Assembly (NCBI RefSeq): GCF_025273675.1
Contig: NZ_CP045809.1
Span: 3,906,001-3,970,000 of the forward strand
Direction: 5' to 3'
Source: Gordonia pseudamarae
GTDB taxonomy: Bacteria > Actinomycetota > Actinomycetes > Mycobacteriales > Mycobacteriaceae
Length of the DNA: 64,000 bases
In this document: one piece after another, positions 1 to 12,300 of the stretch
How positions within the stretch are numbered: the first letter of the stretch is position 1
How the letters are laid out: each line of letters starts with the position of its first letter
Translations under genes and position numbers: made by a program
Notes under the pieces: generated by a model
Told to the model about the DNA's origin: nothing
Seen by the model: the letters and a program-made list of their open reading frames with translations, nothing else
The model's database searches: none

Positions 1-244
1 GCGCCTCGGGGTCGAGCGGCACGTAGTGGCCGCCGGCGGCGACGACGGCGTGGATGGCCACCAGCAGTTCGACCGAACGATCGATACTGACGGCGACGGC
101 GACGTCGGGGCCCACGCCACGCAAGATCAGGTCACGGGCCAGAACCGCCACGCGGGCCGAAAATTCCTGGTAGCCCACTGCCCGGCCGCCGAACGCGAGT
201 GCGATCCGCTCCGAACCTGTAGCTGCCTGAATGAATTCAGCCAC
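1..244 (-). CDS. Non-ribosomal peptide synthetase, N-terminal fragment (starts at an A domain; runs off the left edge)
   Basis: Reading leftward from 244, 81 codons are visible before the window ends. The product opens directly as an adenylation domain. After about 12 residues it reads ALAFGGRAVGYQEFSARV, then VLARDLILRGVGPDVAV, then IDRSVELLVAIHAVVAAGG and YVPLDPEA. This matches the first 80 residues of the A domains in the neighbouring giant synthetase. There is no N-terminal C domain, so the C domain serving this module is the one ending the upstream protein (C17). The start is GTG at 242-244. An in-frame TAA at 248-250 rules out any extension, and an AAGGGG Shine-Dalgarno-like run lies 9 nt upstream. 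Substrate-pocket residues lie outside the window. The NRPS A-domain call is secure; the gene's length and product are unknown. Confidence 0.93.
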   Translation of the reverse strand, partial: MAEFIQAATGSERIALAFGGRAVGYQEFSARVAVLARDLILRGVGPDVAVAVSIDRSVELLVAIHAVVAAGGHYVPLDPEA

Positions 245-282
245 GTGTTACTGCCCCTTGTCCTGGTTGCCGGCTGGTCACG

Positions 283-318
283 ACGTACCCGGTGTCTCCG
301 GGTGTCGTACCCGGGTAC
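283..318. promoter_or_regulatory. Palindrome cluster upstream of the downstream NRPS start
   Basis: A perfect 12-bp palindrome, gtacccgggtac, lies at 307-318. Just beside it at 287-303 is a second inverted repeat, acccgg and ccgggt around a 5-base spacer. The near-repeat cgtacccgg recurs at 284-292 and 306-314. Being 40-75 bp upstream of the GTG at 244, the cluster could be an operator. Chance is not excluded in GC-rich DNA. Confidence 0.3.
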
Positions 319-350
319 CTGCTGGTCGGCGGTGGGCAACGTCGCCGTGG

Positions 351-388
351 GGGCATCGCCAGGCGTGTCACCACGCCACGCGATGCCC
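351..388 (-). terminator. Strong hairpin immediately after the giant NRPS stop codon (possible attenuator, terminator or mRNA-end structure)
   Basis: On the minus-strand RNA the outer stem is GGGCAUCGC with GCGAUGCCC (351-359 with 380-388, 9 perfect pairs). Then come a 2x2 internal mismatch, an inner stem GGCGUG with CACGCC, and a GUGA loop, which fits the GNRA tetraloop class. It starts 8 bases after the TGA at 396-398. No U-tract follows, so it is not a classical intrinsic terminator. In actinobacteria such tail-less hairpins can still mark transcript ends or processing sites. The structure is seen; the function is inferred. Confidence 0.55.
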
Positions 389-395
389 TCACCGC

Positions 396-3300
396 TCAGT
401 TGTCACCAGGTCGATTATCGCCCAGGGCACCCGAACCGTTAATTCTATCGCCCGAACGGAGGACGGCCAGCGAGTCGGTGATAGTCCGCGACGTCAGAGT
501 CATCACCGAACCGCTCGACCATTGCGCCAGGTTGTCACGTTCGTCGGTTGCGATGATCGGCGCGGTGCCGACCGCGTCGTCCGGCGCGGCGGTCAGCGCG
601 TCGAGAAGCATCACCAGACGCCGGGCGAAGGTACGCATCGTCACCTCGTCGAACAGGTCGGTCGCATAGGTGAGCGATCCACCCCATTCACCGCCCGGCA
701 CCACACCGATGTTCACCGACAGGTCCCGCTGGGCAAATGTGAGCGGCGCGTCGATCGGTGTGACCCGCACACCACCGGCCTGGACACCGTCGGAGTTCTG
801 CGCGTCCGGTGAACTCCCGCCCGTATGCACGAGCGTCAGCATCACCTGCGCCAACGGTGCGAATGCCTGCGACCGCACCGGGTCGACGGCGTCGACGACG
901 GCCTCGAACGGTACGTCGGCGTTGGCGAAGGCGCCCAGGTCTGCCGACCGGACCTGATCGAGCAGGTCACTGAACGACATCACCGGATCGACCTCGGCCC
1001 GCAGCACCAGAGTGTTGACAAACATGCCGACGAGCGGGTCGAGCACCCGATCACCGCGCCCGGCGATCGGGGTGGCCACGGCGATGTCGTCGGTCGCGGT
1101 GAGTCTGGACAACAGCACCGCGAGCGCGGCGTGCACCGTCATGAAGGCGGTGACCCCGCGACGGGCCGACAGTTCGTCGATGCGGGCCGACACGTCGGCG
1201 GGCACGGTGAAACCGATCTGCGCACCTGCCGACGAGGCCACGATGGGCCTCGGCCGGTCTGCGGGCAGCTCGAGTACGTCGGGCAGGCCGCCGAGTTGCC
1301 GTCGCCAGTACGCCAGCTGGCCGCCGGCCACCGATTCGGGATCACGCGGGTCGCCGAGCATCGTGTGCTGCCAGATCGCGACGTCGGCGAACTGGACCTC
1401 CAGCGGCGCGAACTCCGGCGCATGTCCGGCCGACCGGGCGATGTAGGCGGTCATCACGTCGGTGACGAGCGGACGCATCGACTCACCGTCACCGACGATG
1501 TGATGAATGACCGCCGCGAACACCCATTCGGCCGGGGCGGTGCGCAGCAGCCGCACCCGGAACGCGGGCCGGCGGGCCACATCGAAGCCCGTCGACATCG
1601 CGGCGGCGACCTCGTCCTGCGAGTCGACGACCTGCCAGTCGAGGTTGGCCTGTGCCCAGTCCACATCGTGGATCTGCTGGTAGGGCTCACCGTCGACCGC
1701 AGGGAAGGTGGTGCGCAGCACCTCGTGCCGGGCCACCACATCCATCACGGCCTGCCGCAGCGCATCCACGTCCAGATCGCCCGAGACGCTGAGCGCGACC
1801 GGGATGTTGTAGGTCGCCGCCGCCGGATCGAACTGGTTGAGGAACCACATGCGCTGCTGCGCGAACGACAGCGGGATGTGTGCGGGCCGCGGGTCGGCCG
1901 CCGTGATCGGAGCCAGTGCCGCGGAGTTCCCGGCCACGGCCACAATGAGTTCCCGCACGCTCGGTGCGTCGAACACATCCCGCACCGACACCTCCACACC
2001 CAGCGCATCGGAGGCTCGGGCGGCCAGACGCATCGCCGACAGCGAGTTGCCGCCGAGGTCGAAGAACGACTCGGCCACCGACACCTCATCGACGCCGAGC
2101 AACTCGGCGAACACCGCGGCGAGGACTTGTTCCCGCCCGGTCTCAGGTGCGACGAACTCCCGATCCGCTCCGCCCGCGCCGACTGCGGGCAACGCCCTGC
2201 GATCGGTCTTTCCCGAGGCGCTGAGCGGCATGGTCTCCAGCCGAACCCACACCGACGGCACCATGAACGCGGCCAACGACGCCGATGCGTGTTCCTTGAC
2301 CGCATTCAGGTCCACCGACGCCGGTGACACATATCCGACCAAGACCGCGTCCGCAGCACTACCGGTCAACGCGGCTGCGGCATGCGACACGCCCGGCGCC
2401 GACGCAAGGACGGTCTCGATCTCCCCCAGCTCCAGACGCTGACCACGCAATTTCACCTGGAAATCAGACCGGCCCACGTACATCAGCTCGCCCGAAGCCG
2501 TCCACCGCACCACATCACCGGTGCGATACAGCCTCTCGCCGGCTGAACCGTACAGATCGGCGATGAACCGTTCAGCGGTCAATCCGGGCCGCCCCGCGTA
2601 GCCGCGCGCCACCAAGTCGCCACCCAGGTACAGCTCACCGGCGACACCCACCGGAACCGGATGCAAACGCTCATCAAGCACCCGAGCCACGGTCTTCGAC
2701 AGCGGCCGACCGATCGTCACCGGGACCCCCGGTGACAGCTCCGCTCGCGTCGCGTAGATCGTCGTCTCGGTCGGCCCATACTGATTCGGTACCAGCAATC
2801 CCGGCCACAGCTCGAACGCCCGACGCACCAACGCTGCCGGCATCGTCTCACCGCCAACGCACAACACCCGGAACGGAATCGCTCTGAGCGACGTGTCGGC
2901 GGCAATCTCCAGAATCGTCGCGAGCATGGACGGCACCATGATCGCCGTTGACACCTGATTCCGGACGAACAACGACACCAACTGGGCCGGATCCCGGTGT
3001 TCGTCCTGCGTGAGCATGACGAGCGGACCGCCAACGGCGACCGGCCGAAAGAACTCCAGCACCGACGGATCGAATGTGAACGAAAGGACCTGCGCGAAGA
3101 CATCGCGCGCGGTTAGCTCGTTGGCTGCCACATCGTGGAGCAGATGCGTCACCACCGAGCGATGCGACACCACAACACCCTTCGGCCGACCCGTCGACCC
3201 GGAGGTGAACATCGTGTACGCCGCCGCATCCATCCGAGGCACGTGGACGACCGACTCCAGATCCGCCGCGTCGGCTCCACGTGCGGCCTCGATCACCGCC

Positions 3301-6300
3301 TCGTCATCGACCTCGATGAGACGGGCACCGGCACGCGCGGCCGCTTCGGCGATCTCGGCCGATACCCCACCTGCGGGCACCACAATCACCTGTGCACCCG
3401 AAGTACGCAGAATGTAGGACGCTCGATCAGTCAGTGCCTCAGGGTCGAGCGGCACGAACTGGGCACCGGACACCGCAATGGCGTATACCGCCACCGCCAG
3501 CGACGCCGACCGCGGCATGCTGACCGCAACCGCGTCCTCCGCAGCCACACCCAGCTGCTGTGCCAGCGATGTGACGGCCGATCCCAGTTCGGCGAACGAC
3601 AACCTCACGTCGCCGGCGATCAGTGCCAGTTGTGACGGTGATTGCTCCACCCGCCGCACCACCAGATCCGCCAGCGTGACCTGTTCGCCGACGATCACCG
3701 GATCAGTACCGTCAGTCTCGATATCGACACCGGACTCAAGCGATGCGATCGCCGTGGCCTCTGCTTCGTCGAGCAATCCGATATCGCCGATCACCACCGA
3801 CGAGTCCTTGGTCACCTCATCGAGAACCATGACCAACCTCGACACCAGAAGCTCTATCGATGCCTCGTCGAACAGGTCGGTCGCGAACCGAGCGCTACCT
3901 TGCCAGTGGCCTGCCGATGCCCGGGTGTCGATATCGATGATGAGATCGACCTGTACCGGCGCCGGTCCGGTGTCGACGGAAGAGACCACCAGTGCATCGT
4001 CAGCGGTGATTCCGTCGGCTGGGATCAGTTCCGCCCCGGCATCTTGCTGCACCGAGAACCACACCTGGGTCAGTGGCGCGAACGCTTCGGACCGTATCGG
4101 GTTGAGCGCATCGACGATCGCTTCAAAAGGCACCGCGTCGTTGGTGAATGCGGCCAGATCGGTGGCCTTGACGTCGGCAAGGATGTCATCGAACGTCGCT
4201 CCGAAATCTACGCGGGTCCGCAGGACCAGCGTGTTGACGAACATGCCGACCAGTCGATCCAGCACCGACTGACCACGACCGGCGACCGGAGTGCCGATGG
4301 TGATGTCGTCGGATCCGCTCAGTCGAGCCAGCAGCACGGCCAGTGCACCGTGCACAACCATGAACGGAGTGACGCCGTGGGCGCGGGCTGTTCGCCCGAT
4401 ACGTTCGGTGAGTTCTTCCGGTAGCGAGAACCCGACGTTCCCGCCGTGTTGCGAAGCCACCGGCGGACGGGGCCGATCGGTGGGCAATGCCAGGACGTCG
4501 GGGATTCCGCGCAACTGCTCACGCCAGTAAGAGAGCTGGCGGCCCACCACGGAATCGGGATCATCGGGTGAACCCAACTGCGTGTGCTGCCAGATCGCGT
4601 AGTCGGCGAACTGCACCTCCAGCGGTGCGAAGTCCGGTATCCGGCCGGCGGACCGTGCCATATAGGCGGCGATCATGTCGGTCAACAGCGGAGCAAAGGA
4701 CTCCCCGTCCGCGGCAATGTGGTGCAGGACCAAGGCGAATAGCACCGAATCGCCTTCGGGGAGTACCCGAACCCGTACCGGCCAGTCGGCAGTGAGATCG
4801 AATCCGGTTGTGGCAGCGGCGACCAGATCGGCCTCCGAATCGACTACCGACCAGATGTGACGAGCATCGAACTCGTTCACATCACCGATGTGCTGCCACG
4901 GCACTCCGGCCTCTGCCGGGAACGTCGTGCGCAACACCTCCTGTCTGGACAGCACATCGATGACAGCCAACCGCAGCGCTTCGAGGTCCAGTCGGGTATC
5001 GACCTCCCTGGCCGCACCAAACCGGAGTACTGCGGGCATGTTGTACGCGGCCGATCCCGGATTGAACTGGTTGATGAACCACATCCGCTGCTGCGCGAAC
5101 GACAACGGAATCCGTTGCGGCCGGGGCACGGTAGCGGTGATCGGGGCCAGAGCGGTGCCGTGACCGGAGGTCGCGGCGATCAGTTCCCGAACACTCGGTG
5201 CGGAGAACACATCACGCACCGACACCTCCACACCCAGGGCATCGGAGGCTCGGGCGGCCAGGCGCATCGCCGACAACGAGTTGCCGCCGATATCGAAGAA
5301 CGACTCGGTCACCGACACCTGCTCGACGCCGAGCAGGTGTGCGAACACCGCGGCCAGCGAGGTTTCGGAGTCGGTCGCCGGGGCGACGTATCCTGCCGCA
5401 ACCGCACCGAAGTCGGGTGCGGGCAGAGCCCGGCGATCCAGCTTGCCCGCCGAGTTCAGCGGCACCTCATCGAGCAGCATCCACACCGACGGCACCATGT
5501 ACGACGGCAACGATTGTGCCGCAGCGGACTTCACCGCTTCGACATCGATGTCGGCCGGGGCCAGATACGCCACCAGATGATCGGCGCCGGTCTCGGTCGC
5601 GGCGACGGTCGCCGCCGCGTGCACCACACCCGGCACCGCCGCCAACACCGCCTCGATCTCACCGAGCTCGATGCGCTGACCACGCAACTTCACCTGGAAA
5701 TCAGTACGACCCAGATACTCGATCTCACCAGCGGTGTTCCACCGCACCAGATCACCGGTCCGGTACAGCCGTGAACCGGGCTCACCGTACGGATCGGCGA
5801 CAAACCGTTCAGCACTCATCCCCGGCTGCCCCGCATAACCACGAGCGATCTGGACGCCACCGAGGTACAACTCGCCGGGGATACCCACAGGTACCGGCCG
5901 CAGACGGTTGTCCAGGACCAGGGTTTCGGTATTCCACACCGGCGCACCAATAGTCACCACGCCGGGCGCGGAACTCACATCGGACCACGCCACCTCAACC
6001 GCAGCCTCAGTCGGACCGAACAGATTATGAATACCCACCCACGGCCACACCTCGTGCACCTGAGCCACCACAGCCGCCGGCAAAGCCTCACCCGAAGCAA
6101 ACACCCACTTCAAGCTCGTCAACTGCGCCAACCGGTCACGATCGACCACATCAACAAACACCGACAACATCGACGGCACAAAATGCACCGAGGTTGCCTG
6201 AGTTTCAGCGATCAGACCCGCGATGTACTCCGGATCCGCATGACCACCCGGACGCGCAATCACCACCTGAGCGCCCGTGAACAACGGCGCAAACAACTCC

Positions 6301-9300
6301 GGCACCGACACATCGAACGTGTACGGCGTCTTCTGAATCACCCTGTCGCCCACACCCCACGCAAACGCATCCAACCCCCACCACAAACGGTTCAGCACCG
6401 CACGATGCGACACCGTCACACCCTTCGGCCGACCCGTCGAACCCGACGTGAACAACGTGTACAACGCGTTATCCAACGACAACGGAGCCAGACGATCAGC
6501 ATCAGTGACCGGCGGTGCCGTCAGATCCACCTCGGCATCACACGAGACGACGATGGTACGGACATTCCCGGCCCGCCAGGTTTCGACGCCACTCGCTTGC
6601 GCTCGCGGCACCTCAACCGACGAGGTTGCCCCATTGCCGGTTGAGGCGTGAGGAGCGTCAGCGACGAGCCTCGAAACCACGTGAGATGACGTGTCCGACA
6701 CCAGGACAACACCCACACCAGCAGTCTCGAGCATGAACCGCACCCGATCAGCCGGAGCATCCGTGGCGATCGGCACATACTGACCACCGGCAGCAACGAC
6801 GGCGTGAATAGCCACCACCATCTCCACCGAGCGGTCGATACACACACCAACAGCCGCATCCGGCCCCACCCCGACCGCAATCAACTCACGGGCAAGCACA
6901 CCCGTACGCGCCGACAACTCGGCATAAGAGACACCACGCCCCTCAAACCACAACGCCGACAACTCAGGAGTCGAAGCAGCCCGCGCCACAAGAGCATCAG
7001 CAACGGTACCGGCCGGAACCGTGGTGACCGGGCCGGTCCCGGACGCGACCGCGGCGTCGAGAACGTCGGCGGAAGCCAACACCATGTCCGCCGTCAGGCC
7101 GTCCGGATCAGCGGCGATCGCATCGAGGATCGACACCAGCGCACCGGCGAACACCTGCACCTGAGCTTCGGTGAACGCGGCAGGCAGGTACTTCAGGCGC
7201 AGCAGTAGGCCGTCGCCCTCGGGCATGGTCACCATGTTGAGCGGGTAGTGCGTGGAGTCGCTGAAGTCGGCCGAACGCACCGCCAGACCACCTGCCCCCG
7301 ATGCGCCGGCGTTCTCGATGGCCGCCGCATCCACCGGATACGACTCGTGCACCACGAGCGTGTCGAAGCCGATCCGGCTTCCGGATGTCGCAGCGATGTC
7401 GGGCAGCGAAAGGTGCTGATAGTCGAGCACCTTCACCTTGTCGGACTGCACCCGCCGCAGCACCTGCGCGATCGTCGCCGACGGATCGACGTCGACCACC
7501 GCGGGCAGGGTGTTGATGAACAGGCCCACCATCGATTCGACCCCGTCGAGGTCTGCGGGGCGTCCGGAGACGGTCTCACCGAAGGTGACCACCTGGTTGC
7601 CGGTGATCCGCGACAGCAGCACCGCCCACGCGGCCTGCAGCACGGTGGCCAGGGTGGCGCCGTGTTCGCGGGCCACCGCTTCGACGCGGGTGATCAGCTC
7701 ACCGTCGATAACGGTTTCGCTGTCGCGCGGCAGCAGGGCTTCGCTGGCCTCGACGGCTCCGGCGACCAGCGTCGGGCCCTCGACCGGCGCGAGTACCTCG
7801 CGCCAGGCCTGTACTCCGGCGGCTTCGTCGCGGTGCGCGATGAGCCGCAGGTAGTCACCGAAGTCGGTGGGCCGGGTGCCGGTGAACGGCTTGCCGGTGG
7901 CGTATAGCGACAGCAGATCGGCCATCACCAGCGGACCCGACCAGCCGTCGAGGATCAGGTGATGGTTGGTGACGATCAGCGTCGACGACGCGCCGTAGTG
8001 CACGAGAACGAACCGCAGCAGCGGCGGTACGGCCAGGTCGAACGGCAGCACCCGCTGCTGCGTCGCGATCTCCGAGACACGGCGCGATGCGGCATCGTCG
8101 GTGATGTCGCCGAGATCGATCTCGGACCACGGCACCGTCACCTGCTCGGGCACCACCGACACCACCGCCCCGGAGTCGGTCAGCACGAAGCCGGACCGCA
8201 GCACCCGGTGCTGGGCGACCAGGCCGTCGGCGGCACTACGCAACCGGGCCGTGTCGATGTCGCCGAGCGCGACGACAGACTGGGCGACGTACACGTCGAC
8301 GCCGGCGTCGGTGGCGGCGGCCAGTTCGGCCTCGAAGAACAGGCCACGCTGCAGTGGTGCGAGCGGCCACACGTCGGCGGTCGGGTACCGCTGCGCCAGG
8401 GCGTCGAGATCGGCCTGCCCGATGTCGGTCCCCGGAACGTCCGACGGCGACAGACCGGGATCGTTGCCGGCGGCGACGAAGGCGGCGATGTCGGCCAGTT
8501 CCGCCGACCAGCGTGCGGTCAGGTCTGCCACGTCGGCCTCGCCGATGACACCGGCCGGGTAGCTGACGGTGGCACTGAGCCGGCGTCCGCCGTCGACTCC
8601 GACGGTGGCGACGTTGATGTTGAGAACCCCCTGGGCCACCATGCCGCCGGCGGGCGAACCCGGGTAGCCGGGGCCTTCGGCACCCATGAACGGCAGCGGC
8701 TCGGTCGCGGCGGCTGTCGACGATCCCCCCGTCGTTCCGCTGGCCCGGGATGTTCCGCCGCTACCGGCACCCAGATAGTTGAACACGATCGACGGCAGCG
8801 GACGGGCTGCGAGCTCTGTCGCGGCGCCGTAACGCAGCGGGCCGAATCCGATGCCGGAGTACGGCTGTGCGAGCCGTTCCTCCTTGGCGGCCTTCACCGC
8901 GTGTACCGCGTCGGCGGCCGGGTCGAGGTTGAGCGGTGCGATACTGGTGAACCAGCCGACCGACCGCGACAGGTCGGCCCGCACCGGGTCCGGCCCGGCT
9001 TCGAGGACTTCCTCGTACCGTCCGTGGCCTTCGGCGAGCACCGACACGGGGTTGTCGTCGACGATGCCGTGATCGCGCTGCCACGAGCGCACGGCCCGCG
9101 CGAGTGCGGCCAGCAGCACATCACTCACGTTGGACCGGAACGCTTCTGGCGCGGCCGTGAGGACCGTTTCGGTGACGGTGGCGTCGACGAAACCGGTGTG
9201 CGCGCGCAGCGTGCTGACGCGATCACGCGCCCGGTCGACCGTGGCGCCGAGATCGGTGGGCCGCTCGGGCAGCCGTTCGAGCCAGTAACCGACCTCACCG

Positions 9301-12300
9301 GTGTGCTCACCGGCACGCTCGGCGATGGCAGTGGCCCACGCGCGCTGCGAGGTGGTGTTGACCCGCAACCGGTACGGATGGCCCTGAGAACGCTGGGCCC
9401 ACAGGGTGACGAGATCCTCGATGATCGCCTGCCATGACACCGCGTCCACGCTCAGGTGATGGATCGTGAGCACGATCCGCCCGACGCCTGCCGCGTCGGT
9501 ATCATCCCCCGTCGCCGCGCTCGCCCCGGTCACCAGTACCGCCTGCACCATGCTGCCGGTGGCCGGGTCGAGGCGGCCCGCCCCCAGTCGGTGGGCGCGG
9601 GTGAGGTCGGCCGAGAATCCGGCGGTACCGACGGCGTGTTCGGAGTTGATCACGGACACCGCTGCGGCGGCATCGAAGTCGGCACCGGCGAACAACTGCC
9701 ACGCGGCTGCGACCGCGAGGTCGTGTCGTGGGGCGTCGAGGCTCGCCGACGGCACCATCGCAGCGGACAGCATCGGATGATGCGCGACCAGTTCGGCCAC
9801 CAGCTCGGTGAGCACCTCGACGGTCAGATCCCGCGGCGCGGCCAGGGTGACCGCCTGGTTGAAGTCGGCGAAATCGGTTGCGCTGTCCGAATGCTCAAGC
9901 ATCCACGAGACGATCGCGGGTAGCGGCATCGCGCCCACCGCCCCACCTTCGGGCTCGGCCAGCTCAGGCAGACGCGCCGAGGTATCGGTGATCGCCGCAG
10001 CCATCCCCCGCACCGTGCGCCGCTCAAAAATCTCCCGCGGCGACAGATCGAACCCGGCCGCCCGCACCGCCGAAGCCAGCTGAATCGACATGATCGAGTC
10101 ACCACCGAGCGCGAAGAACGACTCGGTGGCACTGACCCGGTCCACACCGAGCAGGCCCGCGACGACAGAGGCGAGGAGCTCTTCCACCGCACCGAGCGGG
10201 GCGACGAAGTCGGCACTCACCGCACCGAAGTCGGGTGCGGGCAGAGCCCGGCGATCCAGCTTGCCCGCCGAGTTCAGCGGCACCTCATCGAGCAGCATCC
10301 ACACCGACGGCACCATGTACGACGGCAACGATTGTGCCGCAGCGGACTTCACCGCTTCGACATCGATGTCGGCCGGGGCCAGATACGCCACCAGATGATC
10401 GGCGCCGGTCTCGGTCGCGGCGACGGTCGCCGCCGCGTGCACCACACCCGGCACCGCCGCCAACACCGCCTCGATCTCACCGAGCTCGATGCGCTGACCA
10501 CGCAACTTCACCTGGAAATCAGTACGACCCAGATACTCGATCTCACCAGCGGTGTTCCACCGCACCAGATCACCGGTCCGGTACAGCCGTGAACCGGGCT
10601 CACCGTACGGATCGGCGACAAACCGTTCAGCACTCATCCCCGGCTGCCCCGCATAACCACGAGCGATCTGGACGCCACCGAGGTACAACTCGCCGGGGAT
10701 ACCCACAGGTACCGGCCGCAGACGGTTGTCCAGGACCAGGGTTTCGGTATTCCACACCGGCGCACCAATAGTCACCACGCCGGGCGCGGAACTCACATCG
10801 GACCACGCCACCTCAACCGCAGCCTCAGTCGGACCGAACAGATTATGAATACCCACCCACGGCCACACCTCGTGCACCTGAGCCACCACAGCCGCCGGCA
10901 AAGCCTCACCCGAAGCAAACACCCACTTCAAGCTCGTCAACTGCGCCAACCGGTCACGATCGACCACATCAACAAACACCGACAACATCGACGGCACAAA
11001 ATGCACCGAGGTTGCCTGAGTTTCAGCGATCAGACCCGCGATGTACTCCGGATCCGCATGACCACCCGGACGCGCAATCACCACCTGAGCGCCCGTGAAC
11101 AACGGCGCAAACAACTCCGGCACCGACACATCGAACGTGTACGGCGTCTTCTGAATCACCCTGTCGCCCACACCCCACGCAAACGCATCCAACCCCCACC
11201 ACAAACGGTTCAGCACCGCACGATGCGACACCGTCACACCCTTCGGCCGACCCGTCGAACCCGACGTGAACAACGTGTACAACGCGTTATCCAACGACAA
11301 CGGAGCCAGACGATCAGCATCAGTGACCGGCGGTGCCGTCAGATCCACCTCGGCATCACACGAGACGACGATGGTACGGACATTCCCGGCCCGCCAGGTT
11401 TCGACGCCACTCGCTTGCGCTCGCGGCACCTCAACCGACGAAGGCGACACCTCCACCGACGAAGAGAACGTCTCAACCTGCGAAGAGGTCACCTCCACCG
11501 ACGAGGTTGCCCCATTGCCGGTTGAGGTGCGAGGAGCGTCAGCGACGAGCCTCGAAACCACGTGAGATGACGTGTCCGTCACCAACACCACACCCACACC
11601 GGCGGTGTCCAGCATGTACTGGACACGATCAGCCGGAGCATCGGTGGCGATCGGGACGTACTGGCCACCGGCGGCGACCACCGCGTGGATTGCCACGACC
11701 ATCTCCACCGAGCGGTCGATACACACACCCACAGCCACATCCGGCCCCACCCCAGCCGCAATCAACTCACGCGCAAGCACACCCGTACGCGCCGACAACT
11801 CGCCATAAGAGACACTGCGCCCCTCAAACCACAACGCCGACAACTCAGGAGTCGAAGCAGACCGCGCCACAAGAGCATCAGCAACGGTACCGGCCGGAAC
11901 CTGTGCGACCGGGCCACGTTCGAGTTCGGCTACCTGCGCCCGACGGGTGTCGGTGAGCAGGTCGATGTCGGCGAGTACGCGGTCATCGCCCATGGCGAAC
12001 GATGTCAGGATCTGTACCAGCGCATCCGAATATTGCTGCACGTGTTCGGCACTGAACGCCGACGGCAGGTACTTGAGGTCGACGGCGAGGCCGTCGGCGA
12101 CCGGTGCGGTGATCATGTTCAGCGGGTAGTGCGTGGCATCGGTGGCCTCGATGCCGACGATCTCCAGACCGCCGACTGCACCGGCGTCCGCGGTCGAGAG
12201 CGAGTCGGTGTTGATCGGGTACGACTCGTGCACCATCAGGGTGTCGAACGATGCCGCCACTCCCGCGGCCGCGAAGATCTTCGGCAACGGAATGTGCTGG

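Larger units (their letters stand above)
245..395. other. 151-bp intergenic gap between the giant NRPS and the downstream NRPS
   Basis: No open frame here looks real. It holds a strong hairpin next to the stop codon of the giant gene, a palindromic cluster further downstream, and the ribosome-binding site of the downstream NRPS. I see no convincing -10/-35 promoter by eye. The same-strand arrangement suggests a shared transcript whose read-through may be modulated here. Confidence 0.7.
5180..8440 (-). other. Module 15: C15 (D-accepting)-A15-T15, DVPHFSLVEK-type
   Basis: Residues about 17292-18379. C15 has LAPLQRGLFFE and HHLILDGWS. A15 is a near copy of A14 but lacks 21 codons in the loop insert. 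Code DVPHFSLVEK. T15 switches to FFDIGGNSLSAMR with no E domain, so the copied tract ends before the T domain. The residue should stay L. Confidence 0.84.

Noticed and set aside
26..442. Small plus-strand open frame across the 3' end of the giant gene and the intergenic gap
   Set aside because: It overlaps two minus-strand NRPS coding regions and has no recognisable protein features.
399..560. Possible frameshift that fused the giant NRPS with the downstream one
   Set aside because: The tail after C17 keeps ITDSLAV in A-domain register but then diverges. The gap holds a hairpin and the downstream GTG has its own ribosome-binding site, so separate genes fit better than a single-base error.
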